A stretch of DNA of 64,000 nt from Thioclava sp. ES.031 (GTDB taxonomy: Bacteria > Pseudomonadota > Alphaproteobacteria > Rhodobacterales > Rhodobacteraceae), in NCBI RefSeq assembly GCF_002563775.1, contig NZ_PDJO01000001.1, forward strand, positions 3,722,501 to 3,786,500, in the 5' to 3' direction. The first letter of the stretch is position 1. The number at the start of each line of letters is the position of its first letter. The position numbers were made by a program, and so were the translations under genes. Shown here one piece after another: positions 57,621 through 64,000 of this stretch. Below the pieces are notes generated by a model. That model saw only the letters and a program-made list of their open reading frames with translations, was not told where the DNA came from and made no database searches.

Positions 57621-59519
57621 ATGAACCAGCACAACCGCAATATCGGCGCGACCGAGCGTCCCGTGATCCGGCAGCTCGATGACGCTGCGGCAAACCGCAT
57701 CGCGGCAGGCGAGGTGGTCGAACGTCCGGCCTCGGCGGTGAAAGAGCTGGTGGAGAACGCGCTGGATGCGGGCGCCTCGCGGGTCGCGGTGGAATATTGC
57801 GATGGCGGCAAAACTCTGATCCGCGTGACCGATGACGGCTGCGGGATGACCGCCGAGGATCTGCCGCTGGCGCTCTCGCGCCATGCCACTTCGAAGATCG
57901 ACGGCTCGGACCTTCTCAACATCCACACTTTCGGCTTTCGCGGCGAGGCGCTGCCCTCGCTCGGCGCGGTCGGACGGCTGACGATCACCTCGCGCGTCGA
58001 TGGCCTCGACGCCTGCCAGATCAGCGTGGCGGGCGGCCAGATCGGACCGGTAAAACCGGCGGCGCTGAACCGGGGCACCGTGGTCGAACTGCGCGACCTG
58101 TTCTTCGCCACGCCCGCGCGGCTGAAATTCATGCGCACCGACCGGGCCGAGGCGCAGGCGATCACGGATGTGATGAAGCGGCTGGCGATGGCGGAGCCCT
58201 ATGTCAGCTTCACCCTCGCCGATGTCTCGAACGGCAAATCGCGCGAAATCTTCCGCGCGGATGGCGAGCAGGGAGAACTGTTCGACGCGCTCTCGGAACG
58301 TCTCGCCCGGGTGATCGGGCGCGCCTTCTCGGATAACGCTGTGCGGATCGACGCCGAGCGCGAAGATATCCGCCTGACCGGCTATGCCGCGCTGCCCACC
58401 TATTCGCGCGGCGCGGCGGTGGAGCAGTTCCTCTTCGTCAATGGCCGCCCCGTGCGCGACAAGCAGCTGACCGGGGCGCTGCGCGCGGCCTACATGGATT
58501 TCCTCAGCCGCGAGCGTCACCCCGCCGCCTGCCTCTTCCTGACCTGCGAGCCCGAGCGCGTCGACGTCAACGTCCACCCCGCCAAGGCCGAGGTCCGCTT
58601 CCGCGAGGCCGCGACGGTGCGCGGGTTGATCGTGACCGGGCTGCGCCATGCGCTGGCGCAGGCGGGGCACCGGGCGTCCTCGACCGTCTCGGATGCGACT
58701 CTCGGCGCGATGCGCCCCGAACCAGCCGCCGATCAGCCGCCGCGCATCTATCAGATGGATCGCCCGAGCCTCGGCGCGATGCGCTCGTCCTACTCCGCGC
58801 AGGCGCCGCTGCCTGATCCGGGCTATCAGCCCCCCTCCTACCAGCAGCCGTCCTTCCAGGAGGCCCCTGCGCCCAGCTTCGACTATGCGCCCTCGGCCCG
58901 TGCCGAGGCCCCGGCACCCGCCGAACCCGCGCTGACCGAGAAGCCCTTGGGCGCGGCGCGTGCGCAGGTGCATGAGAACTACATCATCGCCCAGACCGAG
59001 CGCGGCATCGTCATCGTCGATCAGCATGCGGCGCATGAGCGGCTCGTCTATGAAAAGCTGAAAGGCCAGATGGCCGAGAATGGGGTGCCCGCACAGGCGC
59101 TGCTGATCCCCGAGATCGTGGAACTTTCTCAGGGCGACGCGTCGCTGCTTTTGGAACATGCCGACGCTTTGTCGCGCCTTGGCCTGACCATCGAACCCTT
59201 CGGCGGCAGCGCGATCGCGGTGCGCGAGACCCCCGCCGTTCTGGGCGAGATCAATGCCGAAGGGCTGCTGCGCGACGTGCTCGACGAGCTGTCCGATCTG
59301 GGCGACAGCCAGTTGGTGCAGGCCAAGATCGAAGCGGTGCTCAGCCGCATGGCCTGCCACGGCTCGATCCGCTCGGGCCGCCAGATGCGCGCCGACGAGA
59401 TGAACGCGCTGCTGCGCCAGATGGAGGCCACGCCCCATTCCGGCCAGTGCAACCATGGGCGTCCGACTTATGTCGAATTGAAGCTCAGCGATATTGAAAG
59501 ACTGTTTGGCCGCACATGA
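57621..59519 (+). CDS. mutL: DNA mismatch repair protein MutL
   Basis: A mismatch repair coordinator. The N-terminal GHKL ATPase has NRIAAGEVVERPASAVKELVENALDAGAS and HTFGFRGEALPSLGAV. The middle (about 370-440) is a Pro/Tyr-rich linker. The C-terminal domain carries the endonuclease motif DQHAxxExxxxE from Asp467, plus ACHGSIRSG and GQCNHGRPTYVEL, so this MutL should nick DNA itself, unlike E. coli MutL. At 632 residues it is normal. It overlaps rmuC by 4 nt. Confidence 0.96.
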   Translation: MNQHNRNIGATERPVIRQLDDAAANRIAAGEVVERPASAVKELVENALDAGASRVAVEYCDGGKTLIRVTDDGCGMTAEDLPLALSRHATSKIDGSDLLNIHTFGFRGEALPSLGAVGRLTITSRVDGLDACQISVAGGQIGPVKPAALNRGTVVELRDLFFATPARLKFMRTDRAEAQAITDVMKRLAMAEPYVSFTLADVSNGKSREIFRADGEQGELFDALSERLARVIGRAFSDNAVRIDAEREDIRLTGYAALPTYSRGAAVEQFLFVNGRPVRDKQLTGALRAAYMDFLSRERHPAACLFLTCEPERVDVNVHPAKAEVRFREAATVRGLIVTGLRHALAQAGHRASSTVSDATLGAMRPEPAADQPPRIYQMDRPSLGAMRSSYSAQAPLPDPGYQPPSYQQPSFQEAPAPSFDYAPSARAEAPAPAEPALTEKPLGAARAQVHENYIIAQTERGIVIVDQHAAHERLVYEKLKGQMAENGVPAQALLIPEIVELSQGDASLLLEHADALSRLGLTIEPFGGSAIAVRETPAVLGEINAEGLLRDVLDELSDLGDSQLVQAKIEAVLSRMACHGSIRSGRQMRADEMNALLRQMEATPHSGQCNHGRPTYVELKLSDIERLFGRT

Positions 59520-60694
59520 TCCAGCTTGGCGATATGACCCTGACCCTGAACGACCCGCTGACGCTCGGCCTTCTGCTCGGCTGCGCGGCACTTGTTATCC
59601 TGCTGATCCTGATGGTCGCCATGCTGCGTGCTGCGGGCCGTCAGACCCGTGCGATGGACCCGATGGTCGGCCAGATGAACCTTCTCGCTCAGCGGGTGCA
59701 AAGCCTCTCGGACGGGCAGCAACAGTTGTCCGGCGGGCTGCATCACGTCTCCGAGGCGCAGGCCGCGAGCCAGACCAAGGTACTCGCTCTGATGGAACAG
59801 CGCCTGGCCGAGGTTTCGCGCGGCATGTCGGAAAGCCTGCACGGCACCGCCACCCGCACAGCGCGCTCGCTGGGAGATCTGCATCAGCGACTGGAGGCGA
59901 TCGACAAGGCGCAGGCCAATATCGAGAAGCTTTCCGGCAATGTGCTGGGCCTGCAGGACATCCTTTCGAACAAGCAGACCCGTGGCGCTTTCGGAGAGAT
60001 TCAGCTGCACGATATCGTCGGCAAGGCGCTGCCCTCGGACAGTTTCACGATGCAGGCGACGCTCTCGAACGGGAAGCGCGCGGATTGCCTGATCCATCTG
60101 CCGAACCCGCCCGGCCCCATCGTGATCGATAGCAAATTCCCGCTGGAAGCCTATGAGGCGCTGCGCCGCGCCGACACGCAATGGGAGCGCCAGGAGGCCA
60201 GCCGCGCGATGAAAACGGCGGTGCGCGCCCATATCAAGGCGATCTCGGAGAAATACATCCTCGAAGGCGAGACGGCGGACGGCGCGCTGATGTTCCTGCC
60301 CTCCGAGGCGGTCTATGCCGAGCTGCACGCGAATTTCCCCGAACTGGTGCGCGAAGGCTTTGCCGCGAAGGTCTGGATCGTCTCGCCCACGACCTGCATG
60401 GCGACGCTGAACACGATGCGCGCGGTGCTGAAAGATGCCCGGATGCGCGAACAGGCGGGCGCGATCCGAAAAGAGCTGGCCGCGCTTTATTCCGATGTCG
60501 ACCGGCTCGGCACCCGTGTCGAAAACCTCGACCGGCATTTCGGGCAGGCGGCGAAAGACATTTCCGAGATCAAGATCTCTGCCGAGAAGGCCGGGAAACG
60601 CGCGCGTCGCCTCGACAATTTCGATTTCGAGGAGCTGGCCCCCGATACCGCCGCACAGCCGCTGCTCGTCTCGACCGCCGAAAAGAAGGCCTAA
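59516..60694 (+). CDS. rmuC: DNA recombination protein RmuC
   Basis: A 392-residue RmuC family protein, linked in E. coli to limiting inversions at short inverted repeats. One N-terminal membrane helix (LLLGCAALVILLILMVAML) is followed by a coiled coil (about 50-150) and the nuclease-like RmuC domain with GAFGEIQLHDIVGKALP, VIDSKFPLEAYEALRR and FLPSEAVYAELH. Its start overlaps the mutL stop (ATGA), an arrangement consistent with a joint role in genome maintenance. A stem-loop starts at its stop codon. Confidence 0.92.
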   Translation: MIQLGDMTLTLNDPLTLGLLLGCAALVILLILMVAMLRAAGRQTRAMDPMVGQMNLLAQRVQSLSDGQQQLSGGLHHVSEAQAASQTKVLALMEQRLAEVSRGMSESLHGTATRTARSLGDLHQRLEAIDKAQANIEKLSGNVLGLQDILSNKQTRGAFGEIQLHDIVGKALPSDSFTMQATLSNGKRADCLIHLPNPPGPIVIDSKFPLEAYEALRRADTQWERQEASRAMKTAVRAHIKAISEKYILEGETADGALMFLPSEAVYAELHANFPELVREGFAAKVWIVSPTTCMATLNTMRAVLKDARMREQAGAIRKELAALYSDVDRLGTRVENLDRHFGQAAKDISEIKISAEKAGKRARRLDNFDFEELAPDTAAQPLLVSTAEKKA

Positions 60695-60716
60695 GCGGCG
60701 CCAAGCGTCGCTTTTC
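60693..60716 (+). terminator. Terminator of rmuC overlapping its stop codon
   Basis: AAGCGGCGC (60693-60701) pairs with GCGTCGCTT (60705-60713; one GU) around CAA, followed by TTC. The last two bases of the TAA stop codon form the base of the stem. Confidence 0.6.
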
Positions 60717-60755
60717 GGCTGCGCGCCCCTTCGGAGATTGGCATAGAGTGCGCCC

Positions 60756-61868
60756 ATGAGTGACGAGGTCCGTTTCGACAGGGGGCCGGACGATCGGCCC
60801 TGCCGCTTCCGCGACCCCCATGAGGTCATCCGCGCCGACGCGCCGGAGGATCTGCCCGCAGCTTTCGCGGCGATCACGCGCGCGCAGGCCGAGGGGCGAT
60901 GGCTGGCGGGGTTCGCGTCCTACGAGCTGGGCTATTGTCTGAGCGAACGCCTCGCACCGCTCCTGCCCGAGAACCGCGATTTGCCGCTTCTGGCCTTCGG
61001 GGTTTTCGACGCGCCCGAGGATGCCCCGCCGCCGATCTCGGAGAACGCGCCGAAGATCGAGCTGGGCGAGCCGCTCTGGTCGGAGGCGCGCTATGCCGAG
61101 GCCTTCCGGGCGGTCCACGATTATATCGGCGCGGGTGATTGCTATCAGGTGAACCTGACTTTCCCGATCCCCGTGACGAGCGACGCCGCGCCCGAGGCGC
61201 TTTACGCCGCCCTGTCCAGCGCAGGCCAGGTCCCGCATGGGGCCGATGTCGCCCTGGCCGGGGTGCGGTTGCTGTCGCGCTCGCCCGAGCTGTTCTTCCG
61301 CGTCGAGGGTGGCAAGATCGTCACGCGGCCGATGAAGGGCACCCGCCCGCGCGGCGCGACGCCCGAAGAGGACGCCGCGCTGAAAGCCGATCTGATGGGG
61401 GCCGAGAAAGACCGCGCCGAGAACCTGATGATCGTCGATCTGCTGCGCAACGATATCTCGCGCATCTGCACGCCGGGCTCGGTCAAGGTGCCGCGCCTTT
61501 TCGAGGTCGAGACCTATCGCTCGGTTCACCAGATGATCTCGGAGATCGAGGGCGAACTGGTCTCCGGCACACATCTGCCCGAGATCTTGCGCGCGATGTT
61601 CCCCTGCGGTTCGGTCACCGGCGCGCCGAAGATCCGCGCGATGGAGATCATCCGCGAGCTGGAACCCGACCCGCGCGGCATCTATTGCGGCGCGATCGGC
61701 TGGGCCGCGCCCGATGGCCGGATGGAGTTCAACGTCGCGATCCGCACGCTGATGCAGACCGGCCCCGGCCAATGGCGGGTGAATGTCGGCGGCGGGCTGG
61801 TCTATGATTCCACCGCCCATGGCGAATATGAGGAAGCGCTTTGGAAAACCCGGTTCCTGAAAATCTGA
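60756..61868 (+). CDS. pabB: Aminodeoxychorismate synthase component I
   Basis: Converts chorismate and ammonia to 4-amino-4-deoxychorismate for folate synthesis. At 370 residues it contains only the chorismate-binding domain: GAGDCYQVNLTFPIP, TRPMKGTRPRGATPEEDA (Lys nucleophile in MKGT), ENLMIVDLLRNDISRI and FPCGSVTGAPKIRAMEIIREL. The PabA glutaminase must be encoded elsewhere. The last 28 nt overlap the pabC gene. Confidence 0.93.
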   Translation: MSDEVRFDRGPDDRPCRFRDPHEVIRADAPEDLPAAFAAITRAQAEGRWLAGFASYELGYCLSERLAPLLPENRDLPLLAFGVFDAPEDAPPPISENAPKIELGEPLWSEARYAEAFRAVHDYIGAGDCYQVNLTFPIPVTSDAAPEALYAALSSAGQVPHGADVALAGVRLLSRSPELFFRVEGGKIVTRPMKGTRPRGATPEEDAALKADLMGAEKDRAENLMIVDLLRNDISRICTPGSVKVPRLFEVETYRSVHQMISEIEGELVSGTHLPEILRAMFPCGSVTGAPKIRAMEIIRELEPDPRGIYCGAIGWAAPDGRMEFNVAIRTLMQTGPGQWRVNVGGGLVYDSTAHGEYEEALWKTRFLKI

Positions 61869-62458
61869 AGCTGATCGAGACCTTCGGCTGGCATCCCGGC
61901 GAAGGCATCCGCCGCCGCGCCCGCCATGTCGCCCGGCTGACGCGCAGCGCCGAACAGCTTGGTTATCCGCTCGACGGAGAGAAACTGACGGCGGCCCTCG
62001 CGACAGTTTCCGGCGACAGCCCGCTGCGGGTGCGCCTGACCCTCGACGCCAAGGGCGCGCTCGAGATCACTACTGCGCCGCTGACCCCGACAACCGCGTG
62101 GCGCCTCCATATCTCGGGCGTCACCCTCGACAGTAACGACCCGATGCTGCGCCTCAAGACCACGGCGCGCGCGCCCTACGATGCTGCCCGCGCCGCCCTG
62201 CCCGAGGGCGTGGACGAGGCGATCCTGCTCAACGAGCGCGGCGAGCTCTGCGAAGGCACGATCACCAATCTCTTCCTGAAACGCGACGGGACCTATCTGA
62301 CCCCGCCGTGCGCCTGCGGCTTGCTGCCGGGCATCCTGCGCGAGGAGATGTTGGAGACAGGGGCCGCCCGCGAAGCCGTCCTGCGGCCCGAAGATCTGGC
62401 GCAAGGCGAGGTCTTCATGGGCAACTCCCTGCGCGGCCTGATCCCCGCGCAGTTATGA
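61841..62458 (+). CDS. pabC: Class IV aminotransferase, probable aminodeoxychorismate lyase
   Basis: Predicted to cleave aminodeoxychorismate to p-aminobenzoate and pyruvate, completing the pair with PabB. At 205 residues it is short for the fold-type IV family but retains the PLP lysine in LRLKTTARAPYDAA and the cofactor motif EAILLNERGELCEGTITNLFL. The start is TTG at 61841, preceded by AGGA six bases upstream and lying within pabB; no closer ATG exists. Translational coupling to pabB is likely. Confidence 0.88.
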   Translation: MENPVPENLKLIETFGWHPGEGIRRRARHVARLTRSAEQLGYPLDGEKLTAALATVSGDSPLRVRLTLDAKGALEITTAPLTPTTAWRLHISGVTLDSNDPMLRLKTTARAPYDAARAALPEGVDEAILLNERGELCEGTITNLFLKRDGTYLTPPCACGLLPGILREEMLETGAAREAVLRPEDLAQGEVFMGNSLRGLIPAQL

Positions 62459-62525
62459 TGCGACACGCAAACGCTTGCGCAGGCCGTGCAATGGCGAGAT
62501 GATGTGCCCAAGAACGGAGGCAGCC

Positions 62526-62870
62526 ATGCTCACCATCAGCCCGGCGAAAATCGCCCATGTCATCATCCGCGCCCGCAAATTCGACGCGGACGTGCCCGGC
62601 TCGGGTCAGGCCCGCGAGCTGCGCGCCTTCATCGCTGCGCTGAACGAGGATGAAAAGGCATCGCTGACCGCGGTGATGTGGATCGGGCGCGACACCTATG
62701 ACGCGTCGGAACTGGACGAGGCGATCGCCACCGCCAAAGCTGAAGCCACCGCGCCGACCGAGGATTACCTGCTGGGAAATCCGATGCTGGCCGATCATCT
62801 CGAAGACGGGCTGAATGCGCTCGGCATCTCGCTCGAAGAGGCCGAGGAAGACATCTACCCCACGGTCTAA
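62526..62870 (+). CDS. DUF3775 domain protein
   Basis: A 114-residue small acidic protein recognised as DUF3775: LTISPAKIAHVIIRARKFDADV at the start, AFIAALNEDEKASLTAVMWIGRDTY, and LLGNPMLADHLEDGLNALG at the end. No function is known. GGAGG five bases before the ATG at 62526 sets the start. It is 67 nt downstream of pabC and is followed by a hairpin terminator. Confidence 0.85.
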   Translation: MLTISPAKIAHVIIRARKFDADVPGSGQARELRAFIAALNEDEKASLTAVMWIGRDTYDASELDEAIATAKAEATAPTEDYLLGNPMLADHLEDGLNALGISLEEAEEDIYPTV

Positions 62871-62903
62871 GCCGCGCGGCGCACACCGGACACGACAAAC
62901 GAC

Positions 62904-62930
62904 AAAGGCGGCCCCCGCAGGAGCCGCCTT
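62904..62930. terminator. Terminator between DUF3775 and cenR-like genes
   Basis: AAGGCGGC (62905-62912) pairs with GCCGCCTT (62923-62930) around a ten-base loop. A-rich sequence on the left and TCCCCATTT on the right make it plausible for both convergent genes. Confidence 0.65.
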
Positions 62931-62987
62931 CCCCATTTCCAACCTTGGCGCGCGTCACGCAGCCCATGCCGCGCAAAGCGCCTCGGA

Positions 62988-63674
62988 TCAGGCCACCAGA
63001 CGGTAGCCGCCCGATTCCGTCACCAGCAGGCGCGCATTCGAGGGATCGGGCTCGATCTTCTGACGCAGGCGATAGATATGCGTCTCGAGCGTGTGGGTGG
63101 TGACGCCCGCATTGTAGCCCCAAACCTCGTGCAGCAGCACATCGCGCGGCACCACGCCGTCGGTCGCACGATAGAGGAACTTGAGGATGTTGGTTTCCTT
63201 CTCGGTCAGGCGCACCTTGCGGTCCTTGTCGTCCACCAGCATCTTCATCGCGGGCTTGAACGTATACGGGCCGAGCTGGAAGACGGCGTCTTCGGACTGT
63301 TCATGCGTGCGCAGCTGGGCGCGCAGACGGGCCAGAAGCACCGGGAACTTGAAGGGTTTGGTAACGTAGTCGTTGGCGCCGGAATCGAGGCCGAGGATCG
63401 TGTCGGCATCGGTGTCATGGCCGGTCAGCATCACGACCGGGCATTTCACGCCGCTCTTGCGCAGCTTCTTGCACAGCTCGCGGCCATCGGTATCGGGAAG
63501 GCCCACATCCAGCACGACGAGGTCGTAAAGCGTCGATTTCGCCTTATCTACCGCTTCGTGACCATTGCTGGCCTCGAAGACCTCGAAATCGTCGGTCGCG
63601 ACGAGCTGCTCGGCGAGCGCCTCGCGCAGATCGTTGTCATCGTCAACCAAAAGGACCTTCTTCAATGATGCCAT
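62988..63674 (-). CDS. cenR: OmpR-family response regulator, probably CenR
   Basis: A 228-residue two-component regulator: receiver domain with acidic pocket Asp11/Asp12, phosphoacceptor Asp56 (VVLDVGLPDTDG) and the conserved Lys in YVTKPFKF, then a winged-helix DNA-binding domain (KVRLTEKETNILKFLYRA; THTLETHIYRLRQKIE). The high similarity of both linkers (LRTHEQSEDAVFQLGPYTF) to CenR, an essential envelope regulator in Caulobacter and Rhodobacter, is from memory. No histidine kinase is adjacent. GGAGG eight bases before ATG 63674 sets the start. Confidence 0.85.
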   Translation of the reverse strand: MASLKKVLLVDDDNDLREALAEQLVATDDFEVFEASNGHEAVDKAKSTLYDLVVLDVGLPDTDGRELCKKLRKSGVKCPVVMLTGHDTDADTILGLDSGANDYVTKPFKFPVLLARLRAQLRTHEQSEDAVFQLGPYTFKPAMKMLVDDKDRKVRLTEKETNILKFLYRATDGVVPRDVLLHEVWGYNAGVTTHTLETHIYRLRQKIEPDPSNARLLVTESGGYRLVA

Positions 63675-63816
63675 GTCCTGAGCCTCCATATGTGTTCGAC
63701 GAATAGCTGTTGCCCTTTCACAGCGATGGCAAGGGTGGTGAAACCTATCTCACGCTGACGTGTCGAATCACCGGGAGATATTTCAATTTGTTACAGTCGA
63801 GGCTATCTCAAAGCGC

Positions 63817-64000
63817 ATGACCGGCAATTTTTCCCTCGGGCCGAGCCCGGCTGAACGACTGAATCGCGCCCGCGCCGATCTGCGCATGGGGCTGCCCGTT
63901 TTGCTGTCCGATCACCTCACCGTGGCGGTCGAGACGCTCTCGCCCGAGCGGCTGGCGGCGTTGCGCGCGCTGGGGCCGCTGACGCTGGTCCTGACCGCGC
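63817..64000 (+). CDS. ribA: Probable GTP cyclohydrolase II, 3' end outside the window
   Basis: The first 61 residues of a gene cut by the window edge. The segment LNRARADLRMGLPVLLSD and the following ETLSPERLAALRALG match the N-terminal extension of Rhodobacteraceae RibA, which opens GTP in riboflavin synthesis. The catalytic zinc Cys motif is not in the window, so the call rests on this stretch alone. It is divergent from the cenR-like gene, 142 nt apart. Confidence 0.65.
   Translation, partial: MTGNFSLGPSPAERLNRARADLRMGLPVLLSDHLTVAVETLSPERLAALRALGPLTLVLTA

Overview
The window is a high-GC, gene-dense chromosomal segment from an alphaproteobacterium. The gene set and order point to the Rhodobacteraceae: a methylsuccinyl-CoA dehydrogenase of the ethylmalonyl-CoA pathway, an RbaV/RbaW-like partner-switching pair, a CenR-like regulator, a Hint-domain protein, DUF1491 and DUF3035 proteins, and the order pdxJ-acpS-lepB-rnc-era-recO. 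The genus (Thioclava/Paracoccus/Rhodobacter-like) cannot be fixed by eye. I found no rRNA, tRNA, CRISPR array, insertion sequence, integrase or phage gene. No gene-free stretch exceeds 300 bases; the longest (7057-7352 and 39369-39660) hold only leaders and ordinary intergenic DNA.

Layout. 1-9208: 3' part of pckA, a phospholipase D-family protein, rnr, a GNAT gene coupled to dapE, a Hint-domain protein and a TauE/SafE permease. 9417-12785: mcd, an extended-SDR reductase and a second GNAT. 12964-18567: the minus-strand operon pdxJ-acpS-lepB-rnc-era-DUF1491-recO, interrupted by an opposing Pr6Pr membrane-protein gene. 18644-23641: rluA, a free-methionine-sulfoxide reductase, a thiolase, the partner-switching pair, hspQ, a lytic transglycosylase lipoprotein and lolA. 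23864-30968: ftsK, a dapC-like aminotransferase, an amidase and a divergent ubiquinone-type hydroxylase. 30980-36054: trm112-like, Lon-N domain, thioredoxin-TPR (CnoX-like), xthA, an aldehyde dehydrogenase and a 1-Cys peroxiredoxin. 36155-39368: a GC-poorer glycosyltransferase and pnp. 39661-43078: a His/Gly/Met-rich exported protein, a CPA1 antiporter and putP. 43333-48475: rpsO, an RTX-repeat protein, DUF1643, truB, a phosphodiester-glycosidase-family protein, rbfA and divergent dapB. 48573-62870: sdhaf4-like, then a long plus-strand run rsmB, heparinase-like, purH, lspA, bamF-like, two M16 peptidases, mutL, rmuC, pabB, pabC, DUF3775. 62988-64000: cenR-like and the 5' end of a probable ribA.

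Themes. Genes for RNA processing and ribosome assembly (rnr, rnc, era, rbfA, truB, rpsO, pnp, rsmB, rluA), envelope biogenesis (lepB, lspA, lolA, bamF-like, transglycosylase), lysine/diaminopimelate synthesis (dapE, dapC, dapB) and DNA repair (recO, xthA, mutL, rmuC) dominate. Central carbon metabolism appears as pckA, mcd and a thiolase.

I did not find a convincing wholly new multi-gene system. The most interesting unexplained signals are non-coding: a two-copy, roughly 115-120 nt intergenic repeat whose hairpin carries a compensatory base-pair change (downstream of recO and rnc), a second repeat type at four gene ends, a perfect hairpin that contains both stop codons of a convergent gene pair, and palindromes in front of mcd, putP and the peroxiredoxin gene.
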